Shown piece by piece: positions 12,702-25,907 of a DNA stretch of 64,000 nucleotides (position 1 is its first letter; each line of letters begins with the position of its first letter). Both the position numbers and the translations under genes were made by a program. The notes under the pieces are model-generated. The model made no database searches and was not told the DNA's origin. It saw nothing but the letters and a program-made list of their open reading frames with translations. Source of the DNA: Flaccisagitta enflata (taxonomy: Eukaryota; Chaetognatha; Sagittoidea; Aphragmophora); the NCBI GenBank assembly GCA_965153355.1, contig OZ231127.1, positions 15,376,001 to 15,440,000 of the forward strand, read 5' to 3'.

Positions 12702-12831
12702 TTAGTCGCGGAAACCACACAGTGCCGTGTCGGTCGGTCCGTCCGAAATATTTCTAAAATCGCGAGCGGTTTTTACATTATTGCTCCTGCCCAATGTCCG
12801 CGACTGGATTGCCGTGTATCCGGCCTTGTTT
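12702..12831 (-). mobile_element. Family H element, GGAC subfamily, short
   Basis: Hairpin worn (TAGTCGCGGAAACCACAC), GTCGGTCGGTCC run, GAGCGGTTTTTACATTATTGC and GTCCGCGACTGG, ending CCGGCCTTGTTTTT. Its terminal T-run passes directly into the (TTTC)n array. Confidence 0.85.
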
Positions 12832-14727
<1,896 letters not shown>

Positions 14728-15211
14728 CGCCATTTTCAGCCTTGATCAGCCTTGATCTTCGGTCGGAGAATTTCTCATCAAAGAACTCGCTCAGCCTCAG
14801 GCGTTCAAATAAGTCCCCTTGAGGAATGAACCAATTTTGCTTTTGCAATTTAGATTTTAAATGATGAAAGACTCATTTTAAACTACGCCTGTATGGAATA
14901 ACTCGTTCTAACGCACACGATCTCGTCAACACTCTGTCGCTTTTGCAAACGAATCAGTGAAGACCCATTCATCAACCCATTCATCACCCATTCATCACCC
15001 ATTCATCAACAAGTGACGCGGGGTCACAATATCGTTGCGGACGGGTGGGCACTGGGCAGGGTCATCCAACCCCCAACCACAACAACACACATACCCAAAG
15101 AAGCATCTGAAATATCCGTTTTCCACTGTTCAAATGCGTTATGGATGGACCAACGGACGAACCGACGGACCGACGGACAGACGAACAAAGACTCTCCAGG
15201 TATATCATAGC
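14728..15211. other. Stretch with worn family H sequence
   Basis: CCATTCATCA is tandemly repeated at 14965-15010. GTTGCGGACGGGTGGGCA (about 15035) and a CGGACCGACGGAC run (15160-15180) suggest an old family H copy in plus orientation. Confidence 0.45.
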
Positions 15212-16620
15212 CAGTTCAGGCTCATAAATTTATGGTAGTTTTATGCCATAAATTTATGGGCAATAGGTACCAATAAATTTATTGAGTTTTTTTCCATAAA
15301 TTTATGCGAAAAAACATATGATTTTTTATGATTCCAAAAGAAATCATAAAAAAACTGCATTTTTTTGCCATAAATTTATGGGTACCTATTGCCCATAAAT
15401 TTATGATCATTTTTGGCCATAAACTAATGCCAAAAATATGCATAAATTTATGGCAAAAAACATAGATTTTTTGATTCCAAGAATCATAAAAAACGGCATT
15501 TTGCCATAAATTTATGGACACAAATTGCTTATAAATTTATGGTCATTTAAAATATAAATTAATGTAAAAATATGCATAAATTTATGGCAAAAAAGAAACA
15601 TAGATTTTTATGATTCCAAAGAAAATCATAAAAAAACAGTGTTTGCCATAAATTATGACAACCCATAAATTTATGATCATTTTGGCCATAAATTAATGCC
15701 AAAATTTATAGTATGAAAAACATAAGATTTTTATGATTCCAAAGAAAATCATAAAAAACGGCATTTTTTTGCCATAAGTTATGGACACAAATTGCCCATA
15801 AATTTATGATCATTTTAAGCCATAAATTAATGCCAAAAATATGCATAAATTTATGGCAAAAAACATAAAATTTTTGATTCCAAAGAAAATCATAAAAACA
15901 GCGTTTTATAAATTTATGACACAAATTGCCCATAAATTTATGATCATTTTTGTCATAAATTAATGCAATAAAAGGCATAAATTTATGCGAAAAAAACATA
16001 TGATTTTTTATGATTCAAAAAAAAAAAAAATCCTACAAAAAATGCTTTTTTTTTTTGCCATGAAATTATGGGTACAAATCGCCCATAAATTTATGATCAT
16101 TTTTTGCCATAAATTAGTGCCAAAAATATGCACAAATTTATGGCAAAAAATACAAATTCTTTTTTGATTCCAAAGAAAATCATAAAAATACAACATTTTT
16201 TTGCCATAAATTTATTGGTACAAATTGCCTATAAATTTATGATTATTTTTTTTCATAAATTAATGCAATAAATAGGCATAAATATATGGCAAAAAACTTG
16301 TTATTTTTTATGAGTCCTACAAAAAATGCTTTTTTTTTGCCATGAAATAATGGGTACAAATCGCCCTTAAATTTATGATCATTTTTTTTCATAAATTGAT
16401 GCAATAAATCGGCAAAAATTTATGCATAAAAACACACTATTTTTTATGATTCCAAAGAAATCACAAAAATACTCCTTTTTTTGTGCCCTAAATTTATGGG
16501 TACAAATTGCCTATAAATTCATGAGCAGTTTTTGTCATAAATTATTGCAATAAATAGGCATAAATTTATGCCCAAAAACATATTATCATTATGCATTTTT
16601 TTTGTAAATTCGATCCCATT
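15212..16620. repeat. AT-rich palindromic satellite, left block
   Basis: Densely repeated CATAAATTTATG (a perfect 12-bp palindrome) and variants, separated by GGCAATAGGTACC / GGTACAAATTGCC and TATGATTCCAAAGAAAATCA motifs. Unit lengths are less regular than in the right block. Contains the uninterrupted word GGCAATAGGTACCAATAAA at about 15260, which serves as the empty site for the element at 19292. Confidence 0.95.
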
Positions 16621-16669
16621 TTGTAGAAATGATATGAATAGGGAAACCGCGTTGCAGGCCTGGTTTAGG

Positions 16670-16900
16670 CTCTCTAAGCCCTCAATCTTCCCTCATGCCT
16701 CAAATCAGCTTTCAAGGCCTCAAATCAGCTCTCCAGACCTCAAATAAGTGTTCCAGGCCTCAAATCGGCCCTCCAGGCCTCAAATCGGCCCCTTAGGCCT
16801 CAAGCCTGCCCCAGACCTAATTTACAGGCCTAAAATCTTCCCTCCAGACCTTAAATTCTACTTAAATACCTGTTAGGCCTGATATATTCCCCCTCAGGAC
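16670..16900. repeat. 20-21-bp AGGCCTCAAATC minisatellite
   Basis: About ten copies of a GGCCTCAAATC-containing unit, related to the internal repeat of family G elements but outside a complete element. Confidence 0.8.
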
Positions 16901-17019
16901 GTTCGGAAATTTCCCCCTGCGGAAAGAACTTTGCTAGGCAGCTCTTGCTTAATCATTGGTGTCCAACTGAAGGAAGACAGCTTCGTTTCTTCATAAAATA
17001 ACAGGTCGCCCAAGGGCAA

Positions 17020-17458
17020 TACATGGTCAGCGATACCCGTTGCCCCGCTTTTCATGGTTGTAAATCTGAATGAGAGGCAGGGCAGCGGCCCTGAAGGGGA
17101 CAAGGTCCTGTAGAACACATGGGACTTTCGTTTGTTTGTTCGTTCTTCCGTCCGCCCCCCCAGGCCCTCTAAGGCCTGAAATCTGCCCTCTCAGGCCTGA
17201 AACCTGCTTTCTTAGACCTGAAATCTGCCCTCTCAGATTCAAGGCCTGAAAGGGCTAATTTCAGATCTGAGAGGGCAGACTCAAGGCCTGAGAAGGCAGA
17301 TTTCAGGCCTGAGAAGGCAGATTTTAGGCCTGAGAGAGCAGATTTTAGGCCTGAGAGGGCCTGGGAGGGGATGGACGAACAAACAAACAAACAAACGAAT
17401 GAACAAAAGAAAGTCCCCTGTGTTCTACAGGACTTTGCCCCCTTTGAGGTCGCTGCCC
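17020..17458 (+). mobile_element. Family G element
   Basis: Begins ACATGGTCAGCGATACCCG, then GGGCAGCGGCCCTGAAGGGG, an arm reaching GTCCTGTAGAACACA, an internal minisatellite (GGCCTGAAATCTGCCCTCTC in both orientations), and the inverted arm ending GTCGCTGCCCAAAAA. The two halves of the internal minisatellite are themselves inverted about a centre near 17250. Confidence 0.8.
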
Positions 17459-17707
17459 AAAAACTGTCTTAAACCGCTTTTTTTGTGAATATTTTAGATA
17501 GTGAATCTCTGAATTAGTACATATGATTAAAATATACAAATTGTTGCATCAATATTGTATAAATTTATGAAAAAAAGTGATCATAAATTCATGGGCAATA
17601 GCTAACCATGAATTTAAGGCAAAAAATGCGTTATCACAAAAAATGATATGTTTCTAGCAGAAATTTTGCTTTTTTTTTATAAATTCATGATGAAGAGTGA
17701 CCATAGG

Positions 17708-18124
17708 TGTAATATCCTTCTTTGGACTGACTTGGAGAGTACACGAATAAAACCAACTCGAAATCAAATGGTAAAAGCTTCTATTGTACAAAGCCACGTT
17801 ATAACGTCGTCAGAACCTGAGTTTGACAAATGATCATCATATTAGTACATTGGAGAAAGAGATAAAAGCGTCTAATATCAATCGCCAACAGTCGTACATC
17901 AATAGGCAACGGTAAAATATCAATCAGCAACATCAAACACTTACACTTAGCGCTCCCAAACGCAACTCTCGACTTGCGAAGGCTCGCTCAGGTATTTATA
18001 TCAGAAACAACGATGACGTCACAGACACACGGCACGCTCAACGCGTGAGGTAAGGAAAGAAAGCAGGTCCTTTTTTAAAGAGACACAGATCACCAGGCAC
18101 GCATCACACAGATCACATATCACA
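17708..18124 (-). mobile_element. Solo LTR inserted in the satellite
   Basis: 417 bp starting TGTAATATCC and ending ATATCACA (TG...CA termini, near-perfect TGTrATAT inverted ends), flanked by the direct 5-bp duplication ATAGG (17703-17707 and 18125-18129) in the middle of satellite sequence. On the minus strand it carries TGACGTCA followed by TATAAATA, a plausible promoter order, so I orient it minus. No internal retrotransposon sequence is adjacent, so it is a recombined solo LTR; superfamily not assignable. Confidence 0.85.
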
Positions 18125-18321
18125 ATAGGTTTATGGCAAAAAACGCAGTTTCTCTCGGAATCAGACAAAACAAATTTTTTTTCTTGAATTTAAGCATTTT
18201 TGTTGCATTAATACATGACCAAAGTGATCATAAATTTATGGGCAATAGCTGTAGATGAATTTATGACTAAAATAGGCGTTTTTTTATAATATTATATCAA
18301 ATCATAAGAAAATGATGTTTT

Positions 18322-18477
18322 TTAGTTGCGGACACGCAACTCTATAAGAGCCTTTGTCCATCCGTCCGTCGGTCCATCGGTCGGTCCGTCCGTGACCACG
18401 AGTCGAAAAGTGTGAAAACATGCATTTCCGCCCCTGCCCACCCGTTCGCAACTGGTGGTTGTGTATCCGGCCTTGTT
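18322..18477 (-). mobile_element. Family H element, TTGCGGAC subfamily, in satellite
   Basis: Perfect hairpin AGTTGCGGACACGCAACT, then TCTATAAGAG, a GTCCGTCGGTCC run, CGCCCCTGCCCACCC, GTTCGCAACTGG and GTGTATCCGGCCTTGTT. Neighbouring satellite units give the empty site (ATATGTTTTTTGCATAA), which implies insertion into a T-run with no duplication longer than a few T residues. Confidence 0.9.
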
Positions 18478-19291
18478 GCATAAAGAAATGGTATGTTTTT
18501 AGCAAAAATTTTTGCTTTTATTTAAGTAAATCTAAAAAAGCTTTTTTGTATGATTTATCTTGGAATCATACAAAATGTTTTTTTGCACAAATTTTTGCGT
18601 TTTTATTGCATTGATTTATGACAAAAAGTGATCATAAATTCATGGGCAATACCTACCAAAAAATTAATGGCAAAAAATTGCGTTTTTTTATGGCAATCTA
18701 TAAAATCATCTATGATCTTACTTTTTTTTGGGCATAAATTTATGCATTTTTATTGCAATAATTTATGACAAAATGTGATCATGAATTTATGGGCAATAGC
18801 TACCCATAAATTATTCGCAAGAAATGTGTTGTTTTTTTTATTTTCTATCAAATCATAAAGAAATGATATGTTTTTTTGCATAATTTTATGGGTTTTTTTT
18901 TGCAAAAATTTATCATAAAAAGTTACCATAAATTTATGGCAAAAAAACGCTGTTTATTTATGATCTAGCTTGGAATCATACAAGAGTGATACGTTTTTTT
19001 TTTCTTGCATAAATTTATGCATTTTTATTGCATAAATTTATGACAAAAAGTGTTCATAAATTTATGGGCAATAGCAACCCATTTTTTTATGATATTCTAT
19101 CAAATCATAAAAAAAAGATATGTTTTTTGCATTTCTTTATGCTTTTTTTTTGCATGAATTTTCATATACTAGTTACTATAAATCTATGGCAAAAAAACGT
19201 TTTTTTAATTTTTTGTGGAATCATAAATTTATGCATTTTTATTGTAGTAATTTATGACATAAAAAAATCATAAATTTATGGCCAATAGGTA

Positions 19292-19903
19292 CAGTACCTT
19301 CCGAGCAAACCTGGCAAAAACCGGAGGATTAATTTTTGTTACTTTAATTTCATTTCCCAAACTTTATTTTTGGTATCTAACTCAATCAAAAGATGCTTAA
19401 TTCCTTGAACATATTTTGCTTTCAAAAAAAAAAACTCGTGAAATCAAAGTGCATGAAGACATCAATTTTTAGTAGTCTAACCCAGACCATTGCATTCGGC
19501 AAAAAATTTTACCTATCTTAGACAACAAGAACAGCTCACTCAGACAATCATTTCAGCTTTTATAGCTATTTAAAGTTTTTAAGGACAATTGTCCTAAATT
19601 ATTTTAAGACAATTGTCCTCAAAAACTTGAAATAGCTATAGAATTTAAAATAATTATCTGATCGAGCTGTTCTTGTTGTCTAGGATAGGTAAAATTTTCT
19701 GCCGAATCTAATGGTCTGGGTTAGAACATTCCAATTCCTTCATGCACTTTGGTTTCACAAGTTATTTTTTTTGACAGCAAAATATGTTCAAGGAACTAAG
19801 TATCTTTTTATTAAGTTAGTTACAAAAAATGAAGTTGGGAAATGAAATTAAAGTAACAAAAATTAATCCTCCAGTTTTAGCCGGGTTTGCTCGGAAAGTA
19901 CTG
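19292..19903. mobile_element. 612-bp foldback element, TA target duplication, in satellite
   Basis: Ends CAGTACCTTCCGAGCAAACC and the reverse complement of CAGTACTTTCCGAGCAAACC, flanked by TA on each side (19290-91, 19904-05). The arms pair for nearly 300 bp (GGAGGATTAATTTTTGTTAC on both). The empty site GGCAATAGGTACCAATAAA exists at about 15260, confirming boundaries. Non-autonomous, Tc1/mariner-like by TIR start and TA duplication. Confidence 0.9.
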
Positions 19904-21770
19904 TACCAATAAAATTATTGCAAAACAAATGCATGTTTTTTCATGCTTTTCTTTAAATTCATAAAAAAGTCAGATGTTTTCTGTGTAAATTTATGCTTTT
20001 TTTTTTTGCATAAATTTTTATTAAAAAGTGACCATAGATTTATAGCAAAAAAACGCTTTTATTTTATGATTTATCTTGAAATCATAAAAAATAGTATGTT
20101 TTTTTGCATAAATTTATGCATTTTTATTGCATTAATTTATGACAAAAAGTGATCATAAATTTATGGGCAATAGCTACCCAAAAATTTATGGCAAAAAAAT
20201 GTGTTTTTTTTTCTGATGTTCTATCAAATCATAAGAAATTTATATGTTTTTTGCATAACTTTATGCTTTTTTTGGCGTAAATTTTTCATAAAAAGTGACC
20301 ATAAATTTATGGCAAAAAACGCTGTTTTTTATGATTTTTTTTTTAATCATAAAAAATCATATGTTTTTTTTGCATAAATTTATGCATTCTTTTTTGCATA
20401 AATTTATGACAAAAAGTGATCATAAATTTATGGGCAATAGCTACCCAGAAATTAATGGCGAAAAAATGCGTTTTTTTTTCCTGATTTTCTATCAAATCAT
20501 AAAAATATTTATGTTTTTTTGCATAATTTTATGCTTTTTTATGGCATAAATTTATTATAAAAAGTGACCATAAATCTATGGCAAAAAAACGCTGTTTTTT
20601 CATGATTTTTTTTAATCATAAAAAATCATATGTTCTTTTGCATAAATTTATGCATTCTTTTTTGCATTAATTTATGACAAAAAGTGATCATAAATTTATG
20701 GGCAATAGCTACCCAAAAATGAATGGCAAAAAAATGCGTTTTTTTTCTGATTTTCTATCAAATCATAAAAAATTTATATGTTTTTTGCATAATTTTATGC
20801 TTTTTTTTGGCATAAATTTATCATAAAAAGTGACCATAAATTTATGGCAAAAAAACACTGTTTTTTTATGATTTTTTTTGAAATCATAAAAAATCATATG
20901 TTTTTTTGCATAAATTTATGCATTCTTTTTTGCATAAATTTATGACAAAAAGTGATCATAAATTTATGGGCAATAGCTACCCAAAAATTAATGGCAAAAA
21001 ATGCGTTTTTTTTCCTGATTTTCTATCAAATCATAAAAATATTTATGTTTTTTGCATAATTTTATGCTTTTTTATGGCATAAATTTATTATAAAAAGTGA
21101 CCATAAATTTATGGCAAAAAAACGCTGTTTTTTTATGATTTTTTTTTAATCATAAAAAATCATATGTTTTTTTGCATAAATTTATGCATTCTTTTTGCAT
21201 TAATTTATGACAACAAGTGATCATAAATTTATGGGCAATAGCTACCCAAAAATTAATGGCAAAAAAATGCGTTTTTTTCTGATTTTCTATCAAATCATAA
21301 AAAATTCATATGTTTTTTGCATAATTTTATGCTTTTTTTTGGCATAAATTTATCATAAAAAGTGACCATAAATTCATGGCAAAAAAACGCTGTTTTTTTA
21401 TGATTTTTTTTTAAATCATAAAAAATCATATGTTTTTTTGCATAAATTTATGCATTTTTTTTTGCATTAATTTATGACGAAAAACGATCATAAATTTATG
21501 GGCAATAGGTACCAGTAAATTTATGGCAAAAAAATGTATGTTTTTTTATGCTTTTCTTTAAATTCATAAAAAAATCATATGTTTTCAGCATAAATTTATG
21601 GAAAAAATTTCATAAATTTTTTGGTACCTATCGCCCATAAATTTATGGAGTTTTTTGGGCCATAAATTATGCTTAATAAAGTTCCATAAATTTATGTATT
21701 TTTTATGATTTCATAAAAAATGACCCATAAAATGGCCATAAATTATGGAATTCTGCGGGGGTATGATATA

Positions 21771-21808
21771 TCTCAGACTCTTACAGGGTTGCGTATCCGC
21801 AACTAAAA
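21771..21808 (+). mobile_element. Family H terminal fragment
   Basis: Only the 3' end is present: CTCTTACAGGGTTGCGTATCCGCAACTAAAAAG. The hairpin GTTGCG-TATC-CGCAAC is intact although the rest of the element is missing. Confidence 0.75.
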
Positions 21809-21924
21809 AGACAATATCGAACTGGCTCAGGATATAAACAGCCGATGCGTTCTTTTGGGGAACAAGTTATTTTGATTAAGTTGATTGGAGTTGACGAATT
21901 TAAGAATTTAAACCATCAAGCGTT

Positions 21925-22349
21925 CACAGTAGACCTTTTGAATTAGAGATGCGAAGAAACTTTCCTCATTCACAATTAAACATCTACATCAATATTAACG
22001 GCCTCGCATCATCTGAGATTCACTCTCAATAAATCCAAAGAGAGAAAAAAAACTCATCATCGATGTCATTGGAAAATTCCCACACAATTTTTTTTCGTCG
22101 TCAATCCATATTTGATATCGGAATTTTGATGTTTGTTCACAGTAGACCTTTTGAATTAGAGATGCGAAGAAACTTTCCTCATTCACAATTAAACATCTAC
22201 ATCAATATTAACGGCCTCGCATCATCTGAGATTCACTCTCAATAAATCCAAAGAGAGAAAAAAAACTCATCATCGATGTCATTGGAAAATTCCCACACAA
22301 TTTTTTTTCGTCGTCAATCCATATTTGATATCGGAATTTTGATGTTTGT
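21925..22349. repeat. Tandem duplication, 213-bp unit, essentially identical copies
   Basis: AGTAGACCTTTTGAATTAGA starts at 21928 and again at 22141; the intervening 213 bp is repeated without a difference I can find, through CGGAATTTTGATGTTTGT. Identity implies a very recent event or gene conversion. Confidence 0.95.
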
Positions 22350-22764
22350 CAAAATTAATACCAACTTCAAAACGGAAATGCGATAAAAAAAAGAAGAAGA
22401 AAATAAAAAGACCATTTCAAAAAATGGGAGATCGCAAAAAAAGATGCCACTCTTGTATTAATGGTCGGGGATAAAGCTATGAATAGGTAGGTATGTATTA
22501 GGTAAGCGAAGCCCTACTGCAGCGTGTTAAGCCCGCGCCCGTCATGTCATTGTCTTCCTGTCTGTTTGACTGATGGTTAGTATAGACGCGTATCTTTTAA
22601 GACAAAGGGAGAAGAAGTTACCGTACCGCATACACGGCTTATATTATAACTTAAATCATTTACGTCAATGAACCGTGTTAATGAAGGTTTTTCAGTTCAT
22701 CTCAGACCGACGTATCAACAGATTAATGATGGCTTTCAATCGACAGAAGTACGTTCACATAAAA
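22350..22764. other. Unannotated stretch
   Basis: No gene or repeat defined; a short CTGTCTGTTTGACTGATGG near 22558 hints at an old family H run. Confidence 0.45.
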
Positions 22765-22946
22765 ACAATACAATACAATACAATACAATACAATACAATA
22801 CAATACAATACATTACAATACAATACAATACAATACAATACAATACAATACATTGCAATACAATACAATACAATACAATACAATACAATACAATACAATA
22901 CAATACATTACAATACAATACAATACAATACAATACAATACAATAC
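22765..22946. repeat. (AATAC)n microsatellite
   Basis: About 36 pentanucleotide units with rare TTACA and TTGCA variants. It produces open frames of YNTIQ-type repeats that are not a gene. Confidence 0.95.
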
Positions 22947-23097
22947 CATTTGTGGAGGGCGGGCAGGGTCGGATATTGGCGCTTTCACATTTTGTTCCTC
23001 AAACATTACCGACGGACAGAAAGATGGACGTACAATAACTCTTGTTATGATGTTAGTTCACGACAAAAATAATGTTTGCCCCTTCCCTCGAAGAAAA

Positions 23098-23265
23098 ACA
23101 AGGCCGGATACACGGCAATCCAGTCGCGGACGGTTTGGCAAGGGCGGATATGCATGTTTTCACACTTTTTGACTCATGCTCACCAACGGACGGACGGACG
23201 GACGGACGGACGGATGGACGGACGGATGGACAAGGCTCTTATAGAGTTGCGTGTCCGCAACTAAA
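23098..23265 (+). mobile_element. Family H element with mismatched ends
   Basis: 5' part ACAAGGCCGGATACACGGCAATC and CAGTCGCGGACGG, body as in the TTGCGGAC subfamily, (GGAC)n run of about ten units, GGCTCTTATAGAG and terminal GTTGCGTGTCCGCAACTAAAA. The 5' inner motif reads GTCGCGGAC while the hairpin reads GTTGCGGAC, so the copy is chimeric or has one mutation in the matching motif. Confidence 0.9.
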
Positions 23266-23507
23266 AAAACTGAAGAGAATGATCAAGAAAAAAAGAATGA
23301 TCAGTCTGCAAAGTCTGCAAATAATGTTCGTGGTGTTCAAGCACATGGTAAACATAATGGTTGCAAATCCTTGAATTGGAACCATTTTCTAAACTGACTA
23401 CATTGACCACCGACAGGGGAGACGTGATGGATAAGCAATCAAAAGCCAACTGACTTCATGGCAACTGGCATATAAAGGTTGGAGATCTGCCTTAAATCGA
23501 ATTTTTT

Positions 23508-23640
23508 GTCGCGTGCCCGCGACTCAATAACTCGCTATGTATGTAGGTCAATTGGTCGGACCGTCGCGTTGGTCAGTCGGTGACACCGCTTTGTTGGCGT
23601 TTTGGGTCAATTTTCATGTCGCTGCTCCTGCCCAATTGTT
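23508..23640 (-). mobile_element. Degenerate family H element
   Basis: TGTCGCGTGCCCGCGACTCAATAAC at the hairpin end and GCTGCTCCTGCCCAATTG internally; the AACAAGGCC end is missing because a different repeat begins at 23651. Confidence 0.6.
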
Positions 23641-23741
23641 TTGGTCGGTGGGATAGCTACTAGTATTTGAACTGAAAAATGGAAGTGGAAGGGGAAGTGG
23701 TGGAAGCGGTATAAAGATCGACCGCTTCCACAAATCAAGTA

Positions 23742-23901
23742 CAATTAAACCCCGCTTTAACGGATTTCAGGGGACCAATTAATTTTATCTGATATAGGCG
23801 GAATTCTATTATAATCAATATACGAAGTAAAAGAAAACCTGTTTAAGGGACCAATAACTAGTATCTGTTAAAAGCGGGTCCGTTGGAGCTGGGTTCAACT
23901 C
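23742..23901. mobile_element. 160-bp MITE with TA duplication
   Basis: Ends CAATTAAACCCCGCTTTAAC and the complement of GAGTTGAACCCAGCTCCAAC are imperfect inverted repeats; TA flanks both sides (23740-41, 23902-03). TIRs of the form CA-TT-AACCC-GC resemble pogo/Tigger-type non-autonomous elements. A similar inner word, GGCGGAATT-T, occurs near 53960. Confidence 0.65.
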
Positions 23902-24039
23902 TAGCCATGAATCTGCAAGTAGCCATATGCATTCTGCTCCTCCATTTTAATGATGTAGACATTGGACATTAGACAATCTTCAAATGGTCCATGGCTATCA
24001 AACTAATCAAAGGGACAAATATCAAAGGGACAAATACAT

Positions 24040-24240
24040 GTTTGACAGTGGCAGTGATGGCCGGTGGTGCTCTTGACGGTGACGGCGTCAGTTACGGTAG
24101 TGATGACGGTGAAAAACGGACAGATATGGTGACGGTGACGGTGAAAGGCAGATAATTTTGGTGACGGACTAATGGACTGACGGGGACAGTGTGAAAGCGT
24201 GAAAGCGTGACAGTGAAAGTGAAGCTACTACGCGAATCAA
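24040..24240. repeat. GTGACGGTGA-rich stretch
   Basis: Irregular iterations of GACGGTGACGG and GTGAAAGCGTGA; simple-sequence drift without coding character. Confidence 0.6.
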
Positions 24241-24570
24241 TAAAAAAGCCGTACTTTTAAATGACATTTTATCATATTTAGTTTCAGAATAATCAAGTAA
24301 AATCTTTGACCATTTTGAAGCTCTCAAAAGGAACTTTCATTAGGCTCCAATCTGGTATTTCTAGCTTCATTCGATTAGAAATGGCATAAAAAAGAGTGAA
24401 AGCATTGTCATTTTCAGTTTTGCAATCCCATCACGGTTTGAGATGCAGACCTTGGATTGGTCTAGAATGAAAGAAAATTCGAAAATCTTCAAAATTAGTT
24501 GAACCAAAAAATGTTAAAAACAATTGTTTTTCAGCCTCTCCCATCCACCTACAAAAGGGTGCAGCTTTTA

Positions 24571-24757
24571 TAGTCGCATGCACGCGACTCCACACCCCGC
24601 TTTGTCGGTCTGTCTGTCTGTCTGTCTGTCACACTTTATTCTTTTTATTCTTTTTATTTTTGGACCTCACTGCTCCTGCCCAAATGGTCTAGTGACCTCA
24701 AGTATGGCCCCTGCCCATCCGCACGCGACTTCGATAGCGGTGTATCCGGCCTTGTTT
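24571..24757 (-). mobile_element. Family H element, GTGC subfamily, full length
   Basis: Hairpin AGTCGCATGCACGCGACT (one arm substitution), CCACACCCCGCTTTG, GTCTGTCTGTCTGTC run, TGGACCTCACTGCTCCTGCC, AAATGGTCTAGTGACCTCAA, GCACGCGACTTCG and GTATCCGGCCTTGTTTTT. Confidence 0.9.
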
Positions 24758-25272
24758 TTATTCGGGTAGTATTAGTATCTCTTGTTGGATATCTATTTGT
24801 CTCGCACAGGAAGAAGGCGGAGAAAAGTGTAATCACTGTAAAAAGAGTTATTTTGAGCCTAAGAATAAAACATTTAACGATGTTCCGTTGCCGCTAACGT
24901 TGCCGTTGCCGTTGCCGTCGCAGCGCATTGGACAGAGACTCATTCTCTTCCCTTTTCCGTCTTATAAAACATTATTGTTTGTCGCGGCAAAATCGGCGTG
25001 ATAACAGATTGAAGCCTCAAATAGATAAAAGTGTAATGAAACGAGACAATCCCCCCCCCCCCAAAGAAAATTCACTGTCAAGACTAATGAATTGAGTGCA
25101 GGGTAAATGAAGCGACATTCACAAGCTTGTTTTGGTTAGGGGACAGAATTTGAAAATAACGCTCTGACGCCGTTTTTATTGACTTCTTATAAAGGATGTG
25201 GAAGCGGTTTATTTTGATGCCGCTTCCGTCGCTTCCGCTTCCATCTTACAGCTCAAATACTAGTAGCTATCC

Positions 25273-25907
25273 GTTATCCTATCCTCTATATTGGAAGTGG
25301 TCAATCGCCTCCATATACCTACTATCTACATGCGCTAGCAGATAATATCTCCGTCATACCCATGGATTCAACGTGGCACGAAATGATTTCAACAAACTGC
25401 CTTTTGTTTGTGGTCTTGGAACGAATCCATTTAACCGCCACCCTACCCTACCCCTTATCAAATCCCTAACCCTTACACTATCCCAAACACCACCAACCCT
25501 AAATCTGGATCCACACCTTGCCCAAATACTAGCCCCAAGGCCATAATCATATCCCATTGCGCGAATGCAAACGTTAAACCGTAACGCAAGAGACGTTCGT
25601 CCTTATTAATCTCAACCACAAAGGTCCGAGATTGAGGCCAAATATCAGGACTAATATCGTCCAACATTAAAAACAAATAAAAAAAAAGAAAAAAAAGAAA
25701 AAGAAAAAAGACTCGTTACATACCATTTATCTACCATTATACATAACCTCTTGTGTTTATATAGCTGCTAGGAAGGAGTAAATGGATTGAAAAAAGGCAA
25801 GAGAAGGCTGGGAAATCGCGGTTTAAGGCGACTGAGGTCAAAAGTCTCCGTTAATCATGTTCTGAAGGCGTCTTTCGGTTGTTTTTTATGCTGCCCACGC
25901 AAGAAAC
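25273..25907. other. Unannotated stretch
   Basis: Moderate complexity, one A/G-rich run at 25677-25710, no gene supported. Confidence 0.5.

Larger units (their letters stand above)
17540..21770. repeat. AT-rich palindromic satellite, right block (about 267-bp period)
   Basis: The word GGGCAATAGCTACCCA starts at about 20165, 20432, 20700, 20968 and 21233, giving periods of 267, 268, 268 and 265 bp. Each unit alternates TGATCATAAATTTATGGG, GACCATAAATTTATGGC, TCATAAAAAATCATATG and GCATAAATTTATGCAT, nearly all self-complementary. The left part is more irregular and is interrupted by elements at 17708-18124, 18322-18477 and 19292-19903. Confidence 0.95.
23651..25272. mobile_element. Possible 1.6-kb element bounded by an inverted pair
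   Basis: GGATAGCTACTAGTATTTGA (23651) with GGAAGTGGAA and GGAAGCGGT reappears as reverse complement at 25198-25272 (CCGCTTCC ... TCAAATACTAGTAGCTATCC). The arms are about 75-80 bp. No target duplication is visible, and the interior has no coding sequence but holds nested elements at 23742-23901 and 24571-24757. It could also be two inverted copies of a short repeat. Confidence 0.5.

Noticed and set aside
15212-21770. CRISPR-like regular array
   Set aside because: The spacers are themselves repeated, units are palindromic and about 267 bp, and the context is eukaryotic; it is a satellite.
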